From NCBI GenBank assembly GCA_028874195.1, contig JAPPLM010000034.1:1-51992 (forward strand): 51,992 nt of DNA, given 5' to 3'. The DNA is from Chloroflexota bacterium. Its GTDB lineage: Bacteria > Chloroflexota > UBA11872 > VXOZ01. Both the position numbers and the translations under genes were made by a program. Below the pieces are notes generated by a model. It did no database searches. It was not told the origin of the DNA and was given only the letters and a program-made list of their open reading frames with translations. Position 1 is the stretch's first letter; each line of letters starts with the position of its first letter. Of the stretch, positions 15,901 to 24,913 are shown piece after piece.

Positions 15901-17679
15901 TCAATTGGCCGATTCTTCCATTACGGCGGGGAGGACCACCGTAAACGTCGTGCCTTGCCCTTCAGCGCTATCGGCGTGTATCTCGCCGCCGTGGGCCTGC
16001 ACGATGTGCTTGACGATGGCCAAGCCTAGGCCAAACCCCTTGCTGTGGCGCGAGCGGTCCACCTTGTAGAAGCGCTCGAAGATGTGGGGCAGGTGCTTGC
16101 GGGGAATGCCGACGCCCGTATCGGCCACGCGCAGGCAGACCGTGCCGTTTTCCTGCTGGGCGGAGAGTGAAATCCGGCCGTCTTTGGGTGTGAATTTGAC
16201 GGCGTTACTCAGCAGATTGTCGAATACCTGGCGCAGCTTCTCTTCGTCGCCGCGGACATACGGCAGGTCTGCCGGCAGCGCGATGTCGAACGCAATCTTG
16301 CGCTTCTCCGTACGCTCCTGGTGTTCTTCGTGCAGTTCGGCAATGAAAGGGTGCAGATCGAGCGGCGCAAGCTGGAGACTGGACTGCTCACTTTCAAGGC
16401 GGGAAAGCTCCATCAACTCGTTGACCATTAAGGTCATGCGGTCTATTTCGCCATTGATGCGGCGCAGAAAGTCCTTGGCCCGCTTCTTCTCCTTGAGGGC
16501 GCCGCTGGCAAGCGACTCCGCCAGGATCTTTACCGCCGCCAGTGGGCCGCGCAATTCGTGCGAGACGTTGCTCACGAACTCTTTCCTCGTTGTCTCCAAC
16601 TGGCGAATGTGTGTAAGGTCGTGCATCGTCAACAATACGCTCGAATCGCCGTGCTCGGCTAACGGAGTGGTGATGACGCTCAAATAGCGCCGCCACTGGG
16701 GAATTTCCACCTCTCCGTGCTGCACCTCTTGGCGCTCCGTGCAGCGGGCGACGAGCTGTTGCAAATTGTGGTCGCGGATTATCTCCGTGAAGCGCCGGTC
16801 CAAGACATCGTCGCCCTCGACGTTGAGGAATTGCTCAGCGGCGTAATTCACCAAAACAACCGCTCCGTTCCCATCGATCACGACAACGCCGTCCGCCATG
16901 GTATTGAGCACGGCCGTCAGCTTGCCGCGCTCCAGCGAGAGATCCCGCACGAGATCGCGCAGAGAGGCCGCCATGCGGTTGAAAGCCTGGGCCAGCTCTT
17001 GAGTTTCGTCGCTGGCCTGGGCATTGACCCGGTAGTCGAGTTCACCGGCGGCAAGCTGCCGGGCGCCTTCGGTAAGCGCCGCGATGGACCGCGTTGTGCG
17101 CGCGGCCCCAATATAGCCTATCAACACGGCGAGCACTGTTCCGGCGATGCCTATCAAGACGATTGCGGCAAGGCTGCGGTTGACATTCGCTTGGACTTGC
17201 GCAGCCGGCGCCGCGACCCGCGCTACCCCCTGCACCGTGTCGTCGGCGATCACGGGAACCGCCAAGTAGATCAACTCTTCACCCGCCGCTCCGCCCCGGC
17301 GCGAATTGATGCCGACGCCAGCGTCCAGCGCGCGCGCTACTTCCGGCTGCGCAATCTGATTCGCCATGCTCGCGGGGTCTTCCCGATTGTCGGCGAGCAC
17401 CGTGCCGTCGGGTCCAATGAGCGTTACGCGCGACTGGACATTCTCGCCCATGCGCTCGGTCAGCGCTTGAAGCGCGCCGCCGTTCCGTTGCGCGGAGAAA
17501 TACGGAGCGCTGGCTGCGGCAACCAGGCGCACTTCGTGCTCCAACCGCGTTTCGAGGTTTGTCTGAAAGGAACTGCGAATGAACGTGAACAGATAGAAGC
17601 TCACCACACCCAGCACGAGTATGATTAGCGCCGTGTAGGCGAGCGTGATACGCCATTGTAGCGAGCGTGGAAATCTCAT
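15901..17679 (-). CDS. phoR: Sensor histidine kinase, PhoR type
   Basis: This 592-residue kinase has a TM1 (about 11-33), an extracytoplasmic sensing domain of about 120 residues, TM2 (about 165-188), a HAMP linker, a PAS domain (about 255-350), a HisKA dimerisation domain with SHELRGPLAAVKILAESL (phospho-acceptor His in SHELRGP), and a C-terminal HATPase with NLLSNAVKFTP, RVADTGVGIP and FERFYKVD and GLGLAIV boxes. This layout, together with the PhoB-like regulator partner, matches phosphate-starvation PhoR. It overlaps the regulator by 4 bp (ATGA), so the two are translationally coupled. Confidence 0.92.
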   Translation of the reverse strand: MRFPRSLQWRITLAYTALIILVLGVVSFYLFTFIRSSFQTNLETRLEHEVRLVAAASAPYFSAQRNGGALQALTERMGENVQSRVTLIGPDGTVLADNREDPASMANQIAQPEVARALDAGVGINSRRGGAAGEELIYLAVPVIADDTVQGVARVAAPAAQVQANVNRSLAAIVLIGIAGTVLAVLIGYIGAARTTRSIAALTEGARQLAAGELDYRVNAQASDETQELAQAFNRMAASLRDLVRDLSLERGKLTAVLNTMADGVVVIDGNGAVVLVNYAAEQFLNVEGDDVLDRRFTEIIRDHNLQQLVARCTERQEVQHGEVEIPQWRRYLSVITTPLAEHGDSSVLLTMHDLTHIRQLETTRKEFVSNVSHELRGPLAAVKILAESLASGALKEKKRAKDFLRRINGEIDRMTLMVNELMELSRLESEQSSLQLAPLDLHPFIAELHEEHQERTEKRKIAFDIALPADLPYVRGDEEKLRQVFDNLLSNAVKFTPKDGRISLSAQQENGTVCLRVADTGVGIPRKHLPHIFERFYKVDRSRHSKGFGLGLAIVKHIVQAHGGEIHADSAEGQGTTFTVVLPAVMEESAN

Positions 17680-18398
17680 CCTTCAAACCGATAGCCAACG
17701 CCACGCACCGTAACGATTCGGGCGGGTTCGCTGGGATCTGACTCGATCTTCTCTCGCAGCCGCCGCACGTGGACGTCGACAGTGCGATTGTCGCCCACCC
17801 AATCGAAGCCCCAAATGCGTTCCAGGATCTGGTCGCGGGTAAAGACACGGTTACGGCCGGACATCAAGAGGGCTAACAAGCTGAATTCTTTGGGTTTGAG
17901 CGCAAGTGTTTGGTCGCCAAGATTTGCAGTGTGACGGGTAATGTTGACTACCAGGTCGCCGGCGCTGAGCACGGTCGCAGTATCGACGGCAGGAAGTCCG
18001 TCCCCACCCTTGCGCGAGCGGCGCCGCACAGCCTTGATGCGGGCCAGCAATTCACGCGTGCTGAAGGGCTTGACAACGTAGTCGTCCGCACCTAATTCCA
18101 GGCCCACGACACGGTCTACTTCTTCGCCCTTGGCTGTGAGGATGATGATCGGCGCGGCGGTTTCCTGGCGAATGATGCGGCAGACTTCAAGCCCGTCGAG
18201 GACCGGCAGCATGATATCGAGAATGATTAGATCTGGCTCTACTTCCCGCGCTAGGTCAATCCCTTCCTCGCCATCCATAGCGCTGTGCACCACATAGCCG
18301 TCCTGCTCCAGGCGGTAGCGCAAGGCCTCCTGCAGATTGTCGTCATCTTCGATGATAAGCACTTTTTCGCGTGGCAATAGCCGCTCCTCAATAATCAC
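17676..18398 (-). CDS. phoB: OmpR/PhoB-family response regulator
   Basis: This 240-residue regulator has an N-terminal receiver domain (VLIIEDDDNL acidic pocket, phospho-acceptor Asp in LIILDIMLPVLDGLE, conserved Lys in DDYVVKPFS) and a C-terminal winged-helix DNA-binding domain (VGDNRTVDVHVRRLREKIE). The layout is that of PhoB. I give the long version, starting at GTG 18398. A TTG at 18377 behind GAGGAG is a good alternative and removes the first seven residues. It is the first gene of a unit with phoR. No clear PhoB box is seen upstream. Confidence 0.92.
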   Translation of the reverse strand: MIIEERLLPREKVLIIEDDDNLQEALRYRLEQDGYVVHSAMDGEEGIDLAREVEPDLIILDIMLPVLDGLEVCRIIRQETAAPIIILTAKGEEVDRVVGLELGADDYVVKPFSTRELLARIKAVRRRSRKGGDGLPAVDTATVLSAGDLVVNITRHTANLGDQTLALKPKEFSLLALLMSGRNRVFTRDQILERIWGFDWVGDNRTVDVHVRRLREKIESDPSEPARIVTVRGVGYRFEG

Positions 18399-18839
18399 GA
18401 CTTCCTACGTGCGCTGGTGGCTCGCACAGCCACCCTTGCATTTCCGTGCCCCCTCCGCCTCTATTATGTCACACGCTCACATCACGGAGCAGGCGCTATC
18501 TGCACTCTACTAGACCGCAGCACCGGTACCGTTTTGGGGTGGGAAGCACCTCGTGCCGGCGGACGCCAAGAACCTCCAAGCAGGCTTGAAAAGGACTCCG
18601 ACAGGCTGAAAGCGTTGTGCCGTCTGCAGTGCGTAGCGCGCGTCCGGGGAGACGCGCGCTACGTGTCAGCGAGAGGGGGAATATCGTCATAGGGTGATTG
18701 TGATAAACCACCCTATGACGAGGGGCAACGCCATACAACGGCGGACCTTGGGTGGCGAGTTAGATGGTACGCAAGCCATGTTGGGAGCACGTTATGCCTG
18801 CGTGAACGCAAGATTTAACCTGCATTTCCGACCGAACGG
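18399..18839. repeat. Gene-free spacer with two long perfect hairpins
   Basis: No gene. Positions 18632-18663 form a 13-bp perfect stem (CGTAGCGCGCGTC) with a 6-nt loop. Positions 18685-18720 form a 12-bp perfect stem (CGTCATAGGGTG) with a 12-nt loop. Promoters for the phoB unit on the minus strand should lie at the left end. The hairpins are at the 3' side of the ABC-importer operon (stop 18840 is on the other side), so they are between units. Confidence 0.6.
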
Positions 18840-19727
18840 TTAGTCGCGTGCGAGGGAAGGAATGGCGTGGTCGCCGGTCGCGGGCGCTTCTCCATCCGTT
18901 GGGGCCTGCGCTCCTTCGAGGGCCTTGATCACGGTCACTCTGGGAACCCCAAGTGCCGGATCCGGGTCTACTGTCGCTTCCACATTGAATACGTCGGCCA
19001 GATTCTGCGGTGTGAGCACGTCGTCCACGCACCCCCGCGCACGCACCGCGCCCCGGTCGAGCAGCACCAGCCGATCGCAATAGCGGGCGGCAAGGTTGAG
19101 GTCGTGTACGACGGCTATAGCGGTAAGCCCCTGGCCTACGAGGTCGCGAATGAGCGAAAACACCTGGAGTTGGTGTTGGACGTCCAGCCCCGCTGTCGGT
19201 TCATCGAGCAGGAGCAGCCGCGGTTGTTGGGTGAGCGCCCGCGCCAAGAGCACGCGCTGGCGCTCGCCGGCGGAAACTTCAGTGATGAGACGCGTGACAA
19301 ACTCCGCGCTGCCCGTATCCGTCATGCTCTGCTGGGCAATGGCATGGTCTCGCGCGCCCTCCGCTTGAAAACGACCCAGATGGGGATTGCGCCCCATGAG
19401 AACGACTTCCAGGCACGTAAAGGCAAAGTTCAGCGTGGTGCTCTGCGGTAGGAGCGCAATGTGGCGGGCGATTTCCTGCGGCGGCTGGCCGCGTAGGTCT
19501 TCCCCATCCAGGCTCACCCGTCCGGTGGAGGGCGCGAGAAGCTGGCTGATGCACTTGAGCAGGGTCGATTTACCCGCGCCGTTGGGTCCGATGAGCCCGA
19601 GCAGCGTCCCGGGCCGCACTTCCAAAGAGACGGCTTCAAGCAACTGCGCCAGGCCCACCGCAAAGGAGACATCTTCAGCGCTAAGCGCGGCCCCGTCAAC
19701 TCGGTCGGACTCTCGCGGGGTGCTCAC
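18840..19727 (-). CDS. ATP-binding subunit of FecCD/BtuCD-type metal-chelate ABC importer
   Basis: This 295-residue ABC ATPase carries Walker A GLIGPNGAGKSTLL, Q-loop LLPQSTTL, signature VSAGERQRV (in place of LSGGQ), Walker B LLLLDEPTAGLD and H-loop AVVHDLNLA. It energises the partner permease in iron-siderophore, heme or vitamin B12 uptake. GTG 19727 overlaps the permease stop (GTGA), so coupling is likely. The C-terminal 40 residues (after VTVIKALEG) are acidic and not part of the fold. The specific substrate is not given by sequence. Confidence 0.92.
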   Translation of the reverse strand: MSTPRESDRVDGAALSAEDVSFAVGLAQLLEAVSLEVRPGTLLGLIGPNGAGKSTLLKCISQLLAPSTGRVSLDGEDLRGQPPQEIARHIALLPQSTTLNFAFTCLEVVLMGRNPHLGRFQAEGARDHAIAQQSMTDTGSAEFVTRLITEVSAGERQRVLLARALTQQPRLLLLDEPTAGLDVQHQLQVFSLIRDLVGQGLTAIAVVHDLNLAARYCDRLVLLDRGAVRARGCVDDVLTPQNLADVFNVEATVDPDPALGVPRVTVIKALEGAQAPTDGEAPATGDHAIPSLARD

Positions 19728-20788
19728 AGAACGTTGCCTTGCCGTTTGTGGCGGTAGAGAAGATAGAGGAAGAACGGCGCCCCAAAGAAGGCGGTGATGA
19801 GTCCTACCCGCAACTCCTGCGGCCGCAATAACAGCCGCGACCCGAAGTCCGCCCACGTCAAGAGAATCGCTCCTGTGAGGAGGCTGGTAGGCAGCACAAT
19901 GCGGTGGTCCGGGCCCACCACCAGGCGCACCATATGCGGCACCACCAGACCGATGAAGCCGATAATGCCGCTCACCGCCACCGCCACCGCCGTGACCAAA
20001 GCCGCCAGCGCCAGCATGATCAGCCGCACCCGCTTGACGTCGACGCCCATGCTCCGGGCGGAGTCTTCGCCCAATGCCATCAGGTTGAGGTCCCGCGCAA
20101 AGAAGAGCAACAGAAGGCTGCCGACCACGATGAAGGGCAAGATCAGTTGCACGTGGGTCCAACTCCGGGCGCCGAGACTGCCGGTGAGCCAGAACACGAT
20201 CTCGCGCATGGAATTCAAATTAGCCGTAAGTGTGAGCACTGCCGAGATGATGGAGCCGATGAAGGCTTGCACCGCGACACCCGCGAGAATCATCGTCGTG
20301 AGCGGGTCCACGCCCCGTGTCGCGGCGAGCGCGTAGACCAGCATAACCGCGGCCAGCGCGCCTAGAAAGGCAAAAGCCGGGGTTACCAGATAGTGCAGGC
20401 TGCGAAAGCCAAAGTGGATGGCCACCACCGCGCCCAGCGCGCCGCCGGCCGAGACCCCGATGATGCCGGGATCGGCAAGGGGGTTGCGGAAGATGCCCTG
20501 CATGGTGGCGCCCGCCAGCGCCAGCGCGGCGCCCACCAGGGCCGCCGTCAACACGCGCGGCAGGCGCACGTGGCTGATGATGCTCCACTGCACGTCGGTG
20601 GCCGTCGCACCCAGGGGAATACCCATCTGCTGCAAGACAATCGAGGCAGTAACGCCCACCGGCACGTCCACCGCGCCAATCGCCATCGTTACCACAAAGG
20701 AGAGGAAGAGCAGCAGCGCCAGCATGCCCAACGCCAGCGCCAGCCGCAGGGCAAGCGGCGCCTTAACGTCCAGTGTTCTTTGCAGCAT
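19724..20788 (-). CDS. FecCD-family permease
   Basis: This permease has about ten hydrophobic helices and FecCD signatures, including LPRVLTAALVGAALALAGA, NPLADPGIIGVSAGGALGA and GIIGFIGLVVPHMVR near the C-terminus. Members import iron-siderophores, heme or cobalamin. The start is taken at ATG 20788. The frame extends upstream to a TTG at 20833 inside a family-D hairpin, which makes that a poor start. It is the middle gene of a substrate-binding, permease, ATPase operon. Confidence 0.92.
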   Translation of the reverse strand: MLQRTLDVKAPLALRLALALGMLALLLFLSFVVTMAIGAVDVPVGVTASIVLQQMGIPLGATATDVQWSIISHVRLPRVLTAALVGAALALAGATMQGIFRNPLADPGIIGVSAGGALGAVVAIHFGFRSLHYLVTPAFAFLGALAAVMLVYALAATRGVDPLTTMILAGVAVQAFIGSIISAVLTLTANLNSMREIVFWLTGSLGARSWTHVQLILPFIVVGSLLLLFFARDLNLMALGEDSARSMGVDVKRVRLIMLALAALVTAVAVAVSGIIGFIGLVVPHMVRLVVGPDHRIVLPTSLLTGAILLTWADFGSRLLLRPQELRVGLITAFFGAPFFLYLLYRHKRQGNVL

Positions 20789-20822
20789 CTTTGACAAGGT
20801 CACCGTCTTTGACGAAATTCGG

Positions 20823-20853
20823 CGTAGGGGCAATCCTTGTGAGTGCCCCTACG
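20823..20853. repeat. Family-D hairpin between binding protein and permease genes
   Basis: GTAGGGGC-AATCCTTGTGAGT-GCCCCTAC lies in the spacer between the substrate-binding protein and permease genes. It may lower expression of the downstream genes relative to the abundant binding protein or stabilise its mRNA; this is inference. Confidence 0.7.
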
Positions 20854-20912
20854 CTGTCTTGCCGAAACCACGCTGGTCAATTGACTACGCTTCTCGCACC
20901 GGCGACGCTCTC

Positions 20913-21917
20913 TTACTTCACGAGATCCGGGTGGAGAATCCTTGCCATATCATATACGCCTTCCACGATATAGTGCGAAACCGTGGACAAATGGCGCGCG
21001 GGCACGGTGTAAATCCGCCCATTCTTCTTCGCGCTGACATTCGCCAGAGCGGGATGGTTGCTGAAATTCTTGCTCCACTCCGCGTTGTCTTCCGGCGCGT
21101 ACTCGTCGGTGATGATCACGTCGGGATCGAGTTCCACGATCTTTTCCAAAGAGATTTCACCGAATGTGCTGTCCAGCGCTTCATCTCCCAGATTGATACC
21201 GCCGGCGCGGCGCACAATGTCACTAAAGGTCGAGCCCTTGCCCGCCGAGCTGCCAAAAGAGCTATAGAACAACACACGAGGCTTGGTCTCCGCATTGGCT
21301 ACTTGCGCTTCTATGGACGCAAGCCGCTCTGCCATGGCGGTGATCAGTTCCTCGCCCCGCTCCTCATCACCTGTGAGCCGCGCGACGAAGCGGATATTCT
21401 CGGCAATCTGATCAATTGTGTCGAAGAGCGTCACGACGACGACCGGTATACCGGCGTCGCGGAGCAACTGGATGTGATCGGGATTGTTGTAGATTGCGGC
21501 CAAGACGAGGTCGGGCTGCAAGGCGATGATTTGCTCAGGATCGGATTCGACCGTGTGTTCGACTTGCTTTGCGGTGTCGCCCACGTTCGTCCACAGCGAG
21601 TCTACCGCCAGATGGGTCACCGCGAGCACGCGCTTGGGATCAACGAGTGAAAGCAGGATTTCGTCCGTGCCCAAGGTGAGCGAAACGATGCGCTCCGGCT
21701 TTTGCGGTATCGTCACCTCTTTGCCGGCGCCATCCGTGATGGTGCGCGGAAAGGCGGCTGCTTCCGCCGGCGCTGCCGCGGCGGCTGGCGCCTTCGTGTC
21801 GGTTTCCGGTGGGGCTGCCGGCTGCACGGCGCAACCGGCCAAGAGCATTGCCAAGGCAATGAGCAGGCTGAAAAATGAGCGTCGGGTACGACCTCGCGTG
21901 CGTGTATGTGGATCCAT
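20913..21917 (-). CDS. ABC-importer substrate-binding lipoprotein (FepB/BtuF type)
   Basis: This 334-residue binding protein starts at ATG 21917, with AGGAAGGGAG upstream, and has a lipoprotein signal: a basic stretch, then SLLIALAMLLAGCAVQ with the lipobox LAGC (Cys about residue 26). The mature protein has the class-III binding-protein layout with RIVSLTLGTDEILLSL at the first domain, DLVLAAIYN and the second-domain DPDVIITDEY. Likely ligands are ferric siderophores, heme or cobalamin. It begins the importer operon; the permease gene follows with a family-D hairpin between. The Asp/Glu-rich N-terminal linker of about 20 residues is normal for lipoproteins. Confidence 0.9.
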   Translation of the reverse strand: MDPHTRTRGRTRRSFFSLLIALAMLLAGCAVQPAAPPETDTKAPAAAAAPAEAAAFPRTITDGAGKEVTIPQKPERIVSLTLGTDEILLSLVDPKRVLAVTHLAVDSLWTNVGDTAKQVEHTVESDPEQIIALQPDLVLAAIYNNPDHIQLLRDAGIPVVVVTLFDTIDQIAENIRFVARLTGDEERGEELITAMAERLASIEAQVANAETKPRVLFYSSFGSSAGKGSTFSDIVRRAGGINLGDEALDSTFGEISLEKIVELDPDVIITDEYAPEDNAEWSKNFSNHPALANVSAKKNGRIYTVPARHLSTVSHYIVEGVYDMARILHPDLVK

Positions 21918-22066
21918 GGACTCCCTTCCTCCTCGGGGGGATTGCGGTGAAGCGGACCTGCCATCGCGCAGGAGAGAGCGAACGGCCGCGCGCGGCAAAC
22001 GGAAAGAAGACCGTGAGGTCATTCTGAACGAAAGGGGCAATCGCGCCGGAGCGAGTCCGGCTCAAG

Positions 22067-22143
22067 TGGCCTCCCTGGGGCGACTCGAACGCCCGACACG
22101 CAGTTTAGGAAACTGCTGCTCTATCCAACTGAGCTACAGGGAG
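22067..22143 (-). tRNA. tRNA-Arg(CCU)
   Basis: Full cloverleaf on the minus strand. The acceptor stem CTCCCTG pairs with CAGGGAG over 7 bp. The anticodon arm GCAGT-TTCCTAA-ACTGC gives anticodon CCU. The T arm has GGGCGTTCGAGTCGCCC. The discriminator is G, followed by an encoded CCA. Confidence 0.96.
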
Positions 22144-22742
22144 TTATGTTTATGCATACTGGTGTATCTATGTCCATTATGCCGTAGCCATCCAATCCCT
22201 GCATGACAGTAACCGCATACTATATATTGTGTAGAGGAGAGTCTAAAACACAAGATATTGCTCTGTCAAGGGGATTTGGCGCATTCTAGGCCCTTTTCGG
22301 AAAAGTTCCGGAGCGGAAATCCAGCTTGGTTGGCCGTCGCTTTATGACTAGCCCTTGAAGGTTCATGACTCTTGCCTTAGGCGTGGGATAACGGCCTGCC
22401 AACCGTAGCGCGGGGGCTTGTCCCCCGCTCCAGATGGTGCAGCCGAAGTGAAGGGCTGCTTTCTGTCACTCCGGCGAAAGCCGGAGTCCAGGGCGTTTGC
22501 AGATTGCCGACAAGAAATCGTTGCGAGGGATAACGGATAGGATGGGTTTCCGCCCCGTACTCGATATGAGGGGCAACGGTAGATTGGCTGTTTACATGGG
22601 AGTGACGCGGCAGGGTTGCGGCCGTTAATCAGGTAGGGGCACGATATATCGTGCCCTACAGTATCGTGACGCTGGCAGCAATTCGGTAGGATGACCGGCT
22701 CCGATAGCGGATTCTTCTTATGCACTCGTTGATTAAGTGTGA
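22144..22742. repeat. Repeat-rich intergenic region
   Basis: No gene is supported. Hairpins are: family C at 22408-22430 (GCGGGGG-CTTG-TCCCCCGC), family B at 22465-22494 (CACTCCGGC-GAAA-GCCGGAGTCCAGG) and family D at 22632-22660 (GTAGGGGCACGATATATCGTGCCCTAC, largely self-complementary). The AT-rich part at 22200-22260 lies next to tRNA-Arg. Confidence 0.6.
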
Positions 22743-24020
22743 TCACCAATACCGCATGGCGTCTTCGAACATACGCGCCAGATCGTCCGCCGTCGCTTGC
22801 CGTGGCGAGAGCTTGGTGACGCGGTGCTGGGGCAGCGTGCCTTCCACCAGAGCCGGGATGTCCTTAGACGTGTAGCCCACAGCGCTGAGTCCGTTGGGCA
22901 CCTGAAGTACTTGCATGATTTCGATCAACCGATCGGCGAGGACTTTCCCGGCGTCTTTTGGCATCACGCCACTCACGTCTGCGCCGAGCAGTTCCGCAGC
23001 CCGCGTATGCCGCGTCGGCCCCGCCGCCGCCGTAAAGCGAAAGACCGCGGGTGCATTGAGCACGACCGCAAAGCCGTGCGGCACGATGGGCTGGTCGCCG
23101 GCGTAGCCGTCCGGATGGTAGTCGCGCACCATGCCGGCGACGGGATAGGACATGCCGTGGGGCAGGTGCACGCCTGCGTTGCCAAACCCGATACCGGCAA
23201 AGGACGCCGCCAGCAGCATTCTTTCACGAGCTTCCCGGTCTTCCGGGTCCGCCATCGCCCGTGGCAGATACTCCGCCACCATCTCGAGCGTCTGGCCCGA
23301 CCACAGATCGCTCACGGGGTTCGACCCCTGGTACGCCGGTCGCAAGATGGGACGTTCCGGGTACGGCCGCAGGGTATAGGCAATCGCCGTGTACGACTCC
23401 AAAGCGTGGCTCAGCACGTCGCAGCCGGTTGACGCCACCGCCGTTGGCGAGAGTGTGGCCGTGTTTTCCGGGTCGATGATGCCGAGCATGGGCTTCAAGT
23501 TGCGGTGGGCGATGCCCGTCTTTGCGTGCATGGATACGAGATCGAAGATGACAGTGCCGGTGGTCTCGCTGCCGGTCCCGGCGGTGGTGGGAATCGCTAT
23601 GAGGGGCTTCAGCGGCCCGGGCACCGGCAGACCCTTGCCGATGGGCGCGTTCACGTAGTCGAGGAAGTCAGCCGGGTACGTGGCGTAGAGATTGGCCGCT
23701 TTCGCCGTATCGATTGTCGAGCCGCCTCCTACCGCGACGAAGGCGTCCACCTCTTCGTCAACGGCAAACGCAATTGCTGCCTGAAACGAGGCATCCGTCG
23801 GCTCGATCTGCACTTGGTCGAAGAGCACGTACGGCACCCCGGCGTCTTCGAGTGCCGTGAGCACCGTTGCCACCGGCGGCAGCTCCCGCAAAACCGGGTC
23901 CGTGACCACCATCACGCGCTTCGCGCCGAGTTCCGCCAGGTCCAGGCCCACCTCCCGTGTGACGCCCCACCCGAAACGAATACTCGAAGCCGCCATTTCA
24001 AAGGCGATGTCTTGTTCCAT
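22743..24020 (-). CDS. Iron-containing alcohol dehydrogenase, hydroxyacid-oxoacid transhydrogenase (ADHFE1)-like
   Basis: This 425-residue iron-ADH most closely recalls animal hydroxyacid-oxoacid transhydrogenase (ADHFE1), which couples 4-hydroxybutyrate oxidation to 2-oxoglutarate reduction. I see FVAVGGGSTIDTAKAANLYA (NAD site), PTTAGTGSETT, the metal-site region with HALESYTAIAY, the family-specific PAYQGSNPVSDLW, FAGIGFGNAGVHLPHGMSYP and EGTLPQHRVTKLSPRQ. The GSNPVSDLW and GTLPQHRVTK motifs are diagnostic of that branch. A single ORF of the usual size; no partner genes. The exact substrate is inference from the family. Confidence 0.88.
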   Translation of the reverse strand: MEQDIAFEMAASSIRFGWGVTREVGLDLAELGAKRVMVVTDPVLRELPPVATVLTALEDAGVPYVLFDQVQIEPTDASFQAAIAFAVDEEVDAFVAVGGGSTIDTAKAANLYATYPADFLDYVNAPIGKGLPVPGPLKPLIAIPTTAGTGSETTGTVIFDLVSMHAKTGIAHRNLKPMLGIIDPENTATLSPTAVASTGCDVLSHALESYTAIAYTLRPYPERPILRPAYQGSNPVSDLWSGQTLEMVAEYLPRAMADPEDREARERMLLAASFAGIGFGNAGVHLPHGMSYPVAGMVRDYHPDGYAGDQPIVPHGFAVVLNAPAVFRFTAAAGPTRHTRAAELLGADVSGVMPKDAGKVLADRLIEIMQVLQVPNGLSAVGYTSKDIPALVEGTLPQHRVTKLSPRQATADDLARMFEDAMRYW

Positions 24021-24640
24021 TCCTTAGCTCCTTGGTATTCGATGATGAGCTGTTGCGCAGAACAATCCGTCCAGGCGCACACAGGCTCACTGCGAGCCAA
24101 ACGTGGCGCTTAAGCGCCACGTTGCCGGCCCGACGTTGCATCGGCCATTTGTTGGTTCGATTTTGTCGGCAAACCTTTAGCGTCAGAATACTATGTTCGC
24201 GCAGGCGATGCTCACGACAATCCAAAAAGCCCAGTCTCAATGCAGTTTCACACTGTCGGTAGGGATTAAGCACAGGAAGCTTTGAATTTGGTGATGTTCG
24301 TCTATGGGAATCCGGGACTAACGTACTTGACTTGAATCCTTATGGAAAGCCAAACCCGCGCCGTTGTGGTGGGTGGCAGCATGGGACTTTTGGGAAGTAG
24401 GAGATGGGAAACGGCGACATTAGTTTAAGGATGGCTCAGCCTGTCAATCCTTTAATCCGGATCGTGCGAAGTACGCCAAAAGTGCACTCAAACCGTGCCA
24501 AAGCTTACACAAATGCTGCGCAATCCCCACACTAACCCCACACTTTGCGACTCACGGAAACTCCTTGCGCCGCTTAGAAGCTATGGTATGCTAGTGTTAG
24601 CGGAAGTGACGTAAAGGAGCAAACGCGAAAGGAAAGGATC
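24021..24640. promoter_or_regulatory. Gene-free spacer with promoter of the retropepsin pair
   Basis: This 620-bp spacer lies between genes reading away from it. No RNA gene is recognised. A reasonable sigma-70-type promoter for the pair at 24641 is TTGCGC (24565-24570), a 16-bp spacer and TATGCT (24587-24592). Short frames in the left part have no ribosome binding site and no recognised domain. Confidence 0.45.
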
Positions 24641-24913
24641 GTGGCTGCCGCTGCACATCCTGCTGCTTCTTTAGAGGAGAACATCGCTGCGTACAATGAA
24701 ATGCGCCAGGAGCTAGAGAACAATCACTTCGGAGAATGGGTAGTGTTCTATGACCGTCGACTGGTTGGTTTCTTCCCCACTTACTCCGATGCCGCCGACA
24801 GGGCGATGGAAGCCTTTGACGATGACCCCTATTTGATTCGGCAGGTTAGAAACTACCCGGAGCACCTTCCGGTTTCCGCCTTGATTGGAGGAGGCAAAGT
24901 TGCTCACCGCTGA
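24641..24913 (+). CDS. Small partner protein of a retropepsin-like protease
   Basis: This is a 90-residue soluble protein starting at GTG 24641 with GGAAAGGA just upstream. It contains an alpha-helical N-terminus (LEENIAAYNEMRQELENN), a beta pair with GEWVVFYDRRLVGFFPTYSDAADRAME, and a C-terminal PYLIRQVRNYP. This pattern, a GEWV.F/D-G.LVG segment with A..A helix, is what I know as a partner of small bacterial retropepsin-like proteins. It overlaps the protease gene by 14 bp, so the two are co-translated. The role is unknown; it could be a substrate, inhibitor or adaptor of the protease. Confidence 0.72.
   Translation: MAAAAHPAASLEENIAAYNEMRQELENNHFGEWVVFYDRRLVGFFPTYSDAADRAMEAFDDDPYLIRQVRNYPEHLPVSALIGGGKVAHR

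Noticed and set aside
21918-22066. Cobalamin riboswitch upstream of the ABC binding protein
   Set aside because: GGCAGGTCCGCTT in the leader recalls part of the riboswitch consensus, but in the wrong orientation and without the other conserved boxes.
24021-24273. Short open frames on both strands before the retropepsin pair
   Set aside because: No ribosome binding site and no domain; overlapping frames in both directions show that they are chance.
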